Assembly (NCBI GenBank): GCA_963700515.1
Contig: CAVOXY010000032.1
Location: forward strand, 186,001-250,000
Reading direction: 5' to 3'
Source: JAJRVM01 sp963700515
Lineage (GTDB): Bacteria > Planctomycetota > Planctomycetia > Pirellulales > Pirellulaceae
Length of the DNA: 64,000 bases
Shown piece by piece: positions 29,201-37,899 of the stretch (the stretch's first letter is position 1; each line of letters starts with the position of its first letter). The position numbers and the translations under genes are program-made. The notes beneath the pieces were generated by a model, which did no database searches, was not told the origin of the DNA, and worked only from the letters and a program-made list of their open reading frames with translations.

Positions 29201-29426
29201 CCCCACGCTGGTAAGCCAATTCGGCCTGAAACTGCGCGGACACCAGCGGACTGCCGTCCAGGCGGTCCAGATACACGGTCGCCACATCGTAATAGCCGTT
29301 GTCGCGCAGGGCATTCAGAAATGCATCCGCAGGCTCCTCACCCCTGACCGATCCGGACCATGTCAAGGCCACCATCATACCGGCCCAACACCGGGCCATC
29401 GTGGCAGACCAGCGCGCAGATACCAT
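26250..29426 (-). CDS. large secreted TPR-repeat protein, 1058 residues
   Basis: This intact gene starts at ATG 29426, with AGGAAAG upstream, and opens with a signal peptide (MARCWAGMMVALTWSGSVRG). Nearly all of the rest is helical TPR-like repeat: residues such as ARARFYQARCLAKLGDYDQA, AYLYYAEGEYYDAVVIGEF and LRECSRYEEAAKILLEVLAQ show the Trp/Leu/Gly/Tyr/Ala/Pro-type spacing. It contains no enzymatic motif. It is the first gene of the five-gene ExbB/ExbD unit and probably acts in the periplasm as a scaffold moved or activated by the ExbBD motor. That role is inference from gene order. Confidence 0.8.
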   Translation of the reverse strand: MVSARWSATMARCWAGMMVALTWSGSVRGEEPADAFLNALRDNGYYDVATVYLDRLDGSPLVSAQFQAELAYQRGVTLVQAASAARDRNSRERMLNEAKESLEKFLQEQPEHPKRVFARRQFSSLLRQWAAIKVEQAKRTNDAAMTQEAAKLYDDAHQALTQATSELRDALSKMKKEDDATADKEAIEYRDSLRGEYLLALLQGAESLEEKADTEPADSAARKTLLEQAATSYEDMYKKYREGGYLAGARARFYQARCLAKLGDYDQALKYLTDDLLSETDTRPAPRQLKTESLLLAMDAWMQESKKDYASVISQATAWLDTQRPAEEENPDWILLRLKLARAHKLYADQLAEKDPRDDQIKVSREAARKLARAVSRMPSDYQEEGRMLLAEIPGGVAAARIDAREPAQTFEEARTRGTDAISEMQSAQYFLDNVPERIERETDEKVKAELQQQLQTQQETMVLKRREAMDNLLLALSFAAADTPVEDLSLVRRLLAYLYYAEGEYYDAVVIGEFTGRRFPGSAGSCQAAQTALAAYLKLYEISSAETKDFETDHIVSLANYIVDTWSGTPEAAEAVNTLIPFLIRQGKLDKAREYVENIPPNSTERGSAELRIGEALWRDYLFGMNQLREWEKAAREGDADAAELHAKIAARKPQLAEVKKTAFEILESGVARMKEGGVVNATVPRAVLSLAQIYVDSDEAPKALQLLDDPQIGVLSMVARNDAAIDSPRLREQAYSVGLSAIVSALSKVKSTDQRTGLIQRSREMVQSLRSEVGDSAESQQRLVDIFYRLARGLETQLKLLDKPEDRRVLSEGFNTFLEQVRGEGKDLRVLNWVAESFSSLGNGLSDDANSAAAAHACFDNAARTYDQILENSEALGLTPELARQMRFRKALALRECSRYEEAAKILLEVLAQDNRRLEYQMEAARTYQLWGDQPQQALKYLDAVRGTGGEKNAAEQTIWGWSRLAQITQRSKQYRDAFHEARYGTAVCHYKLSLRLRQPADREKYLKLAKNDIVFTQRMFPNMGGQEWYTKYDALLKKVQRSLGERGDGLADASK

Positions 29427-30387
29427 GTTGATCTTTCCTCTCCCTGGCAATCGTTCTAAACCAACTCTGCTTGTGGTCAGGTTCACCAAGCACGGGGACG
29501 CGTGCGACGGCTGAATCACCAAGATGACCGGCGCGGAGCCCCGGTGCGCCCAGTACGCCCCAGTACAGCCCGTCGACACTCTCCTCTGGACCCCGAACGG
29601 GGACTTCCGTAGATCCTCCAAACCCTGGCACTGCCATGGTTTCCGGCAGCGTTGCCCCCCCACGCGACGCCTCACCCGAGACTCTGCCCCCCACTTGAGA
29701 CCTCTACCTAAAAGCTACCACCAAATCGCGGGAACTCCAACCAACCCTCTTAGGTCAAGAGGGTCCCCCCGCAAAGATGAACAGTATGACTCCCCTCCCA
29801 AGGATCGCACAACGGGTGAGCGACGGTCACGATCCATCAGTCAACGGCTCCCTGGCGATCCGCCATTGGTCGGGCGTCGCTCGACCTTCGGAGACGTGGC
29901 GCTCGGCCAAAACAACTACGGACGATATAGCAAATATCCGGCCCGATGCGCCGGCCGCGGACATCACGCGGTGTGCATAGCGCGGCAAGCGAAATGCCAC
30001 CGCAGCTTTCGGCCACCATCCGACCAGCCGCCGCCTTCAAAGCAAAAAAACCGGGCACCGTGCATGCTCCATCGTTAACCACTCGTTATCCGTTGTTCAC
30101 GGCAATTCGCTCGCCTTCCAGGACGGCCATCTGTCTGCCGACTGCTCGTGCACGCGGTCACCGACGCCTGTCCCTTTCAGGTACCCGCAGCGTGCGACAT
30201 GGCTGACGTGGATTGCGACAACTGCTCCAGGCAGGCCATACTAAACATCTGGTACGATATTGGGTAACCGAAGAGCGACGAGTGTCCTTCTCTCGCTGTG
30301 TGAAACGGACTGAAGTCCGTTCTACGTAACGTGGCTCCATGAAGCTGCCATCGGCACTCCATAACGAGAAAGGCCGGAATCTACCCC
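29427..30387. other. 961-base intergenic region between divergent genes, no gene
   Basis: This is the largest gene-free stretch. It holds one family C palindrome (30301-30328) and an 8-bp hairpin ACCCTCTT/AAGAGGGT (29744-29764) that would lie in the leader of the TPR operon if transcription starts upstream. Several short frames exist on both strands, but none has a ribosome-binding site and recognisable content. Confidence 0.5.
30301..30328. repeat. short palindromic repeat, copy 2 (family C)
   Basis: This is an inverted-orientation copy of 1092-1119, with core ACGGACTGAAGTCCGT. The stem pair that differs from copy 1 is changed on both sides, so the hairpin is preserved. Confidence 0.7.
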
Positions 30388-31904
30388 ATGATGCGGTTTG
30401 GACGTGATGACCGAGGATCGATTCTGGACCCTCGCCGCAAGCCTCCCCCGAACTATTTCGTGCGCGGCGTACAGATGAAGATCCTGGTCCTGTTATTTCT
30501 GTTCGTGGGCGTGCTCGCCCTCATGTCACACGCTCGCAAACCGGAGACCTGGCAGTGGATGTGGAAGCTACAGGGAGAAGCGTCGCACACGGCCAGCGCG
30601 ACGCCTGGCGGCGAATCGACTGCTGGCATAGCACGGGATGGCGTCCAGAGGGACGCGCCGCCGGCCGACGTCGACACGCGTCCCCCACGACGGAGCGTGG
30701 CGGAGCCATCTCCAATCGAGCCGCTGGTGACGAGTTCTCCGCGGATCTCCGCACGCCCACGCGCAGGGGCGCAGTCGTGGGCGGAAAACGTGGAAACCGC
30801 ACAACTGGATGGCTGGGACCATGTGTTGCGCCAGCTGGCCAAATCCCAGCAGGAGTTGCTGCGCCAAGGGCTCTGGCAGCGGCGCCACAACCAGCCACTC
30901 AACGGCGACGGAGCAAGCCGAGTGGGCTCAACTGATGCAGCGATTGCAGGAGACCTGGAAAGACTACCACACGCGAGCCCTCCTCTGGGTGGCTCAGGAC
31001 GACGGACTCCTCACCGACGCGCAGAAGCGATTGAGTAGCGAAATCATTCAGGCATCGAAGGCAATCTGGGAGCAGCGGTCCGCCACCTTGGCGGCTGTGG
31101 CCGAGTCGCCACCGCTGACCAACGAACAGGCAGCCGTTTTGTCGGACCTGCAGAGCCTGTTCGATCAACGGGCTCTGTCGCGGATCGAAGATAACACGGT
31201 ACTGCGATCGGCGGAGACCGAGGCTTGGGATCGTTGCTGGGAGAAGTTGCGGGCCCTATCGCCCGAGGACATGGCCCAGGCGGCCGGTCCGCTCACATTC
31301 GTTCAGCTCTTTTCCCAACCCAAAGAATTCCGCGGGCAACTGGTGAAGGTCACCGGCACCGCGCGGTGGGGATATCGTGTTGTCTCCGAAGAGAAGCGGT
31401 TGGGAATTGACAGCTACATCGTGTTGGGAATCCTGCCGGGCAAAGGCACCGGTTCTCCCATCGTGACGTACTGCGTCGATCTTCCACCCGGCTTTCCCGA
31501 GATTCGTGGGGCGGGTTCCTCGGAGAAGGGGAGTCGGCTCGATGAAGATGTAGAAGTCACCGGTTTCTTCTTCAAGCGTTGGTTGCATTCCTCGGCGGGG
31601 GGCATGAACTTGTCCCCCCTGATTCTGGGACGGATCACGCGGTGGGAACCTCATCCGGACATGGTTGGCGGCGAAGAGGCGGCACGCGTCTCGCCCTGGT
31701 CGGTCTCCCTGGCGGTCTTGCGTCATGGCGTTGCTTGGCACCTGTATTGCAGCCTGGGTGTATCGCAGCAGTCGCTGGTCACGTTCGGAAGTGGCGGTGA
31801 TGCCCTCACCACCCACAGAACTGCCTTCGTTTGACCAGACGCATGTTCAGGGAAGCACTCTCGATACGCTACGTGACCTGGCTCAGCACGACGATGAGCA
31901 GTAG
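30388..31904 (+). CDS. membrane protein of unknown function, paralogue 1 (two frameshifts)
   Basis: A short basic N-terminus leads to one membrane helix (MKILVLLFLFVGVLALMSH). A Pro/Arg-rich linker and a helical region follow (ETWKDYHTRALLWVAQDDGL), then a compact module (LVKVTGTARWGYRVVSEEKR, LGIDSYIVLGIL, EDVEVTGFFFKRWLH), and a second membrane helix in frame three (MALLGTCIAAWVYRSS) with an acidic tail. Frame shifts lie near 30915 and 31720, each fitting one extra base. The module recalls OB-type beta domains, but that is only an impression. The next gene shares the same module and the VTGFFFK-W signature. Confidence 0.65.
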
Positions 31905-32198
31905 AACAGGGACTTCCTAACGCGGCCGTTGGCCGCAACCCAATGCAGGATGCGGAATCCCGCCGCAGCTGCTGCGCAGCGATGCCGCAGCCACAAACAC
32001 GACATGCGCACGTAGGGCGACACGCTGAAGCGGGATCACGGTGTGGCGAAATGACTCACTATCAAGCACGGCTATTTGGGGTCGAAGTCGCCAGGCAATG
32101 GGAGACTCAGTGGTGACGCGTCAGGATAGTTTCGGTTGCGAAGTTACCGGCAGCTAGTGCACCAGACAGAATCGACAGAAGGATTCTGCGCGTCCAGC

Positions 32199-33764
32199 AT
32201 GCCGTGGAGGTCGCGCCCGACTGTGATGTTGCGCTGTGCCATTCTCACCGCCGGCTCTCTGATGCTGGCCGGCTGTGCCAGCGGCGCGATTCGCGACGGC
32301 CCAAGACGCTCCGCCCTCATCACCACCACCTGCGGTGCGGCAGCTCCAACAGGAACCAGGGCCGACGGCAGCAGCGACCCAAAACAACGCCGTTGGCGAT
32401 CGGCCTCGTTTGTTGGCCAATCCGTTCCAGGAACCTCGCCAACTGCTGCAATTACTCGACATCGGACCGAGCGAATTCCACTCGTTCGTCGACGGCCAGG
32501 CAATCTCGCCAGTCGACGAAGAAGCGTTGGCCAAGATCCTCTTTCGCATGCCTCAGATCGAACTGGGCGACATCGAGCGTTGGCTGCACGGGCAAGTTCC
32601 TTGGGACAAGTTATCTGCCGAGTCGGCGGCGCAGCGCGGTGAATTCTTTCTGCTGCAGGGACGTGCGCGGAGCATCACACGGCAGGCACTGCGGCCCCGC
32701 CTGGCCGGCTTATTCGATTTCGACCACTACTATCAGGTGCGTATCGAGTGGGTGCGGAGTGCGGTCAGCGAGTCTGTCCGCAGCGTGCTTGTTTGCACGC
32801 GCACGATTCCCGAGGCCTGGCAGAACCTGCAGGAACTGGACGAGCGTTGCCGCGTGACCGGCTATGTTCATCAAACTCGATACGAATCGCGATGACCAGC
32901 CTCAATTCTTGTTTGCCGCGCCGAACATCGCCTGGTTGCCAGATCGCGTTGATCTGCAGCTGGGCGTCGGCCCGAGTGCGGTCCTGCTGAGCCAGCTCGG
33001 TATGGACGTCGGGCTCTTTGACACGCGTTCGCTCTCGTAACGGCCTGCCCATTGCGGCGAGTGAACGTGAGTGTTTCTACGCGTTATTGCGAGCTGCACA
33101 GCGTGCGGCGCCGCCGGAATTGGCGCTGCTGGCGACGCCGCTGCAGTTGGGGACGCTGCTGCAGCATCCGGAACTGGCTCACGGCCTCCTGCTGACGACC
33201 AGCGGGACGGTGCAGCGGATCACGCGCGTCGTGTTGGATGAAGCGGACATCGTGCAACGATATGGCATCGACCATTATTATCAGCTGGATGTATTGGTGC
33301 CGGTGGGCCCGGCGACCGTGGAGATACGCAGTGCAGCAGGGGAGGGGAAGGGACCCGTGTATCGCGATACCTTTCCGTTGACCTGCTGCTGCCTTTCCCT
33401 TCCGCAGCTCTGGCAACCACTACTGGGCCGGGAGAAAATCAGCGAGGAGGCTCGGCTCACCGGCTTTTTTTTCAAGTTGTGGGCCTATCCGAACCCCTAC
33501 GTCGCGTCCTTTGATGAGCGCCAGCGGCAGCTGAGCCCCATGCTGATGCTCCACGAACCCGTGCCCCTGGCCCCGCCGGTTCGCTCAAGTCGCTCGACGG
33601 GGCTGCTGGTGGGGCTCGGCTTCCTGATCGTGCTGGCCACTATCTGGGGGTCTGTTTTGCTGCTGAGTCGATCCGATCGCCGTCACCGCAGCGTCTTGCT
33701 GCCATCTCGCTTCCGGCAAGATGAACATCTCGATTTCCAGCAACTTGACCGGCAGGACGACTGA
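32199..33764 (+). CDS. membrane protein of unknown function, paralogue 2 (about three frameshifts)
   Basis: An N-terminal hydrophobic stretch (MLRCAILTAGSLMLAG) suggests a signal peptide. A linker and helical region follow, and then two copies of the module seen in the upstream gene: LFDFDHYYQVRIEW with RCRVTGYV, and YGIDHYYQLDVLV with EARLTGFFFKLWA. The C-terminus has a membrane helix (GLLVGLGFLIVLATIWGSVLL) and a basic-acidic tail. Frame shifts lie near 32270, 32868 and 33025. The start is uncertain (ATG 32199 or 32226). The two tandem paralogues probably form one envelope complex; the role is unknown. Confidence 0.6.
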
Positions 33765-33903
33765 GCTTGTCGGCTCTGGTGACGAATCCGCGCGATCGGT
33801 GCGTCGTGCGTAATTGGGTGCCCCTACTTGACTTGTCACGAATGAGCCTCATATTCGATATTCGATCGGCAGGCAGTTGGGAGTCGCCCGGCTGTGGCCC
33901 AGT

Positions 33904-33950
33904 GTGATAGTGGCCCTAGTGGCGTGATAGTGGCCAGTGTGATAGTGGCT
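33904..33950. repeat. short tandem repeat upstream of mdh
   Basis: GTGATAGTGGC occurs three times (33904, 33924 and 33939), with a degenerate fourth copy at 33953, ending about 25 bases before the mdh ribosome-binding site. The spacing is irregular (20 and 15 bases). Confidence 0.6.
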
Positions 33951-33986
33951 TGGTGCGATAGCTAATCAATGAGGGAGGTGCGGAAC

Positions 33987-34938
33987 ATGGGTCGTGCGAA
34001 GATCTCGATTATCGGTGCGGGAAATGTGGGTGCCACGACGGCCCATTGGTGTGCTGCCATGGAACTGGGTGATATCGTACTGCTCGATATCCCCGCCACG
34101 GGCGATATGCCGCGTGGCAAAGCTCTCGACCTGATGCAGGCACTCCCCATCCTCGGTTCCGATGCGGAGATTGTGGGGACGACCAGCTACGAACTGACGC
34201 GAGGCAGTGACGTGGTCGTGATCACCGCCGGTTTGCCGCGGCGGCCGGGCATGAGCCGCGACGACTTGTTGGCCACCAATGCCAAAATCGTCACCTCGGT
34301 CGCGCAACAAGTCGTCCAGACCTGCCCCGATGCCATCATCATCGTGATCAGTAACCCGCTGGACGCCATGGTCCAGCAAGTCTATCAAGTGAGCGGCTTT
34401 CCGGCGAAGCGTGTCGTCGGTCAAGCAGGTGTGCTCGATACCGCGCGCTATCGCATGTTTCTCGCGCAAGAACTCGGCGTGAGCGTGGAAGATATTCGCG
34501 CACTGTTGATGGGTGGACACGGGGACACCATGGTGCCGATGCCTCGTTTCACTTCGGTGGGGGGCATTCCTGTCACACACCTCCTGGATGAAAAGCGTTT
34601 GAACGACATCATCCAGCGAACACGGCAGGGTGGTGCGGAGATCGTGAACTTGCTGAAGACCGGCAGCGCCTACTATGCACCGGCAGCGGCGGCCGCTCAA
34701 ATGGTCGATGCCATCGTGCACGACAAGAAACGTCTGATTCCCTGCTCCGCCTATTGCGACCAGGAGTATGGCGTGGGTGGTTATTACGTCGGTGTGCCGG
34801 TCATTCTCGGCGCCAAAGGTGTCGAACGCATTATTGAACTCGAATTGAACGCGCAGGAAGCTGCGGATTTCCAGAAAAGCGTGGATGGCCGTGAAAGGGC
34901 TCGTCGCCACCATGGGCGATCTGATGGGGGGAGAGTGA
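33987..34938 (+). CDS. mdh: malate dehydrogenase (one frameshift near the 3' end)
   Basis: This NAD-dependent enzyme interconverts malate and oxaloacetate in the citric acid cycle. It belongs to the LDH-like MDH group. The nucleotide-binding glycines are in IIGAGNVGAT, followed by an acidic Asp34 that selects NAD. Substrate arginines lie in LPRRPGMSRDDLL (Arg85, Arg91), and the proton relay is Asp151 with His178 in GGHGDTMVP. The frame breaks near 34887; dropping one base of GG restores VKGLVATMGDLMGGE and a stop at 34938, giving about 316 residues. GGAGG lies 8 bases before ATG 33987. Confidence 0.94.
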
Positions 34939-35268
34939 CAGCATGTGTTGATCCCACCACCGCATCACCGGTGGCCGCCACGATGCGGTGTGACATTGAC
35001 ATGCGGGTCGCTCTGATTTACAACCCGTCACCAGTGGCCCATTACCAGCGAACTCGTGCAACGAGATGGTCAAGGCCGCCTGCCCTGTGCGAGGCGGCGG
35101 TGGTCGTTCGCCAGACCGTTGCGACTGGTCGCTACAGCGTGCCACGACAGCTAGAATCTGCGGAATTGTAATACGACCTATTGCTGAGCGCGTGAAGCAG
35201 CCAGCTCAACGAAAAATGCTCTCGTGAGCTTCCTCATCACGTGCCACCACGCGAATCATAAACGTACC
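34939..35268. other. intergenic with a promoter candidate
   Basis: Apart from a consensus-like promoter (34996-35024), this 330-base spacer shows nothing recognisable. The transcript leader before the pseudo-esterase would be about 240 bases. Confidence 0.45.
34996..35024 (+). promoter_or_regulatory. sigma-70-type promoter candidate
   Basis: A perfect -35 TTGACA is followed after 17 bases by TACAAC (four of six -10 bases). It would drive the pseudo-esterase gene. Confidence 0.4.
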
Positions 35269-36044
35269 ATGAATCGATTTCACCTGAAGGCTTCGCGCGC
35301 AGCCGCGGTGGCCCATCAGCCGCTTCACGTTGAACAATCGATCCTGAGCACCGCACATCGTCGAGGACTCCACTACACGCTCTTTGCACCGCTGCATTAC
35401 GAACCGAATTACGCCTATCCCCTGGTCGATCTGGCTGCACGGACCGGGTGATGACGAGCGCCAGTTGTTGCGTGTCATGCCGTTGGTCAGCATGCGCAAC
35501 TACGTCTCGGTCGGCCCGCGAGCTCCGCATGCCATGGACCATGGAAGCACCCGGTTTTCAATGGACGCAGTGCGATGCGGACGTTTTTGCCGCCGAACAA
35601 TCGGTCTTCGAGTGCCTCGACATCGTGAACGAGAAGTTTCACGTGGCGAACCATCGAGTGTTTCTGGCCGGCTATCAGGGCGGTGGTACGATGGCCTTTC
35701 GCTTGGGCCTGAAGTACCCGGATCGTTTTGCCGGCGTCTTGTCGCTGGGGGGACCTTTCCCGACCGGCAACACACCGTTGGTCTATCTGGATGAAGCGCG
35801 GCGGTTGCCACTGTTCATCGCACAGGGACGCTCGTCGCTGATCTATCCGATCGACAAGACGTGTGACGAACTGCGTCTGTTCCACTCCGCCGGCATGCAT
35901 GTGACGTTGCGACAGTATCCTTGTGGCGACGAACTCAATACCCAGATGCTGCACGACATGAACGTGTGGATCATGGAGCAGGTTACAGGGGTCACTTCCT
36001 CGGAGGTAGAAGACCTTTCGCCCCATTACGGCGACGACAACTAA
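35269..36044 (+). CDS. alpha/beta-hydrolase fold protein lacking the catalytic serine (two frameshifts)
   Basis: The protein follows the phospholipase/carboxylesterase (esterase PHB-like) plan: FAPLHYEPNYAYPLVIWLHG, then GPGDDERQLLRVMPLVS, FVVSVGPR-type strand and the nucleophile elbow. In active relatives the elbow reads GFSQGG. Here it is AGYQGGGTMAFRLG, with Gln in place of the serine, and the C-terminal histidine position reads GDELNTQML. Two of three triad residues therefore appear lost, and a binding or structural role is more likely than esterase activity. Shifts lie near 35430 and 35530. The start at ATG 35269 is uncertain, as no ribosome-binding site is clear. Confidence 0.7.
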
Positions 36045-36153
36045 TCGCCCACATCCTCCCCTGCGTCACGCGGATGTCGCAGCTGCCAAGGTCCGCGGAC
36101 TCGTCCACCGCCATCCCGCCGTTAGGCGATCGGCCAGGCTTGTCTCACCCGTG

Positions 36154-36173
36154 GGACAGGCTGCCAGCCGGTC
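36154..36173. repeat. single family B palindrome
   Basis: GGACAGGCTGCCAGCCGGTC is a single copy of the palindrome also found as inverted pairs at 15619-15704 and 40605-40690. It overlaps the stop codon of the DUF3754 gene by two bases. Confidence 0.6.
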
Positions 36174-37454
36174 ATTTACGTGGAGCGGCCGACGATCTGT
36201 CGTCGTGGTGATAGAACGAGAAGAGTTCGTCCCAAGATCGGTCAAGCCGCACGAGCGCCTCCTTCAGCGCGACAGCCTGTCCAGCGATCCTCGGCAGTTT
36301 GGACAATGCAACCGAGTCGCTGCAGCTTGGCCAGGGCGTCGTGGACCTCAAAATCGACGGCGAAACCGAGCAGTCCGCTGAGGTACGCCTCGACCTCGGT
36401 ATCGAGGTGCTCGGAGGTCCAACCCTCCTTGCCGGCCCGGCGACGCAGAAACGCATACGCCAGCACGGCTTCCCGGAATTCCTGCTCCTCGGCCTCGTCA
36501 ATCAGTCGAAAAAGGACGCCGGCGTTGTTGTCCAAATTCTGATAGTAGAGGCTTCGCGTGAGCGTCAAACGGTATTTCTCTTTGGTCCGCACATAACCGA
36601 GAAATGACTTGATACCGTATCCCATCGTACCACCAACGAATCCCAGAAACGCCAACATGCCGTGCACGCTGGCAAAGGCCAACATGACGGCTCCCTGCAC
36701 AATCTTCGCACCCGCCAAGACGATCCCCGACAAGGTGGGAAGCAGGATCTTCCCGCGGTCGAGCAACGTCATGCGGAAATCGGATCCCGGTAACAACATG
36801 TCCAGGTCGTGCTTGGGGATGTTCTTGAACAGTTTCAGGTATACGCACCGCTGATCGGTCTGGTGGTCCACCCGTTTGTCGGCACGCACCCGAAACAGGA
36901 CGACCAGTCGCTGATAAATCGGCACATCGACTTCTTCCGGCTGGTAGAACGTGCCGCCAGCCGCGGCGAATACGATGATCAATCACGTCTCCGTGTGCAT
37001 AGACCTCCAGGTGCTCGAAGAGTTCGAAGTTCGTCCGCAGCCGAACACCCCAGTCACTGGCCGCCGCCGCCGCTTGCTGGATATCTTCGGAACTCAGACG
37101 CAGGTAGTTGGCGCGCTCGAGCAACTCGACAACTTCGTCCACCACCGCCTGCACACCAGCGGCGGTACATCGCTCCGATGTCGATTTCGGCTCCCACGTA
37201 ATGCCATCCGGATTGAACGGTGCGTAGAGGTTCTTGAGCGTCTCCAGCTGTCGATGAAACTGCTGGTGAAAGGTGGCTTCCAGCAGCGCGCACAGATCCA
37301 GAAACCGCGGACGATCTTCCGGCGTCAAACCGTCATCGTCCGCCAAGTGGCGAATGAGTTCGGCCTTCCGTAAGGGTATAAACTGCTCGCGCCGCCAGCG
37401 CTGAGCCGCCTTCGTTGGTTGCACGGGTGTTGCCCAGCGTTTGACCAAACCCAT
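36172..37454 (-). CDS. DUF3754-like (TMEM143-type) membrane protein (two frameshifts)
   Basis: The soluble N-terminal part (AAQRWRREQFIPLRKAELIRHL, FHQQFHRQLETLKNLYAPFN) is followed by a beta-rich section (VDVPIYQRLVVLFRVR, LYLKLFKNIPKHDLDMLLPG) and two membrane helices (TLSGIVLAGAKIVQGAVMLA and MLAFLGFVGGTMGYGIKSFL), and then a tail with YRLTLTRSLYYQNLDNN. This order matches the DUF3754 family, whose role is unknown. Frame shifts lie near 36970 and 36285. Rejoined it has about 425 residues. It is divergent from the TPR gene at 37900. Confidence 0.75.
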
Positions 37455-37899
37455 CGAGCTCCGCTCCGTATCAAGCACCGTCTTTCGCAGCACTGTCTTC
37501 GCACACGCTTGGTCGAGCAGCTGAGTCGCCCGCAGACGAGGAACGTGACCGGGTCCCTGCCGAACAGTATACCGGTGCCCCCCCAACGTGGCACCGCCGC
37601 ATATTGTGGTCGTTTTTCCTCTGAGAGGAAACGGCAGTCCCGTGGATTGGTGACCTCGTCCGGCGGAGAGTTTCGAACAGGCCAGCTGCCGTCCACCCTG
37701 AAATGAGGGAGACTGGGTGAATTAGAACCCGGGCACGCAAGGCGATGCATCCACGCGATCGCGACCCACCCCTGCCGGCATCCGACGCATCCGACCCTCG
37801 TCCAGCACCCACATTGACAGGCAGCGGATGTTTGGAGTACAAACTCGCCGCGATTCTCCCTCATGGACGGGAGCCTTTTGACACGGAAGTCAATACGCC
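37455..37899. other. divergent intergenic region with promoter and palindrome
   Basis: The region between DUF3754 and the TPR gene holds a palindrome TTTCCTCTGAGAGGAAA (37615-37631, 8-bp arms around one base) that could be an operator, and a consensus-like promoter (37815-37844). No gene is present. Confidence 0.5.
37815..37844 (+). promoter_or_regulatory. sigma-70-type promoter for the TPR gene
   Basis: A perfect TTGACA is followed after 18 bases by TACAAA. The predicted start is about 50 bases before ATG 37900. Confidence 0.5.
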
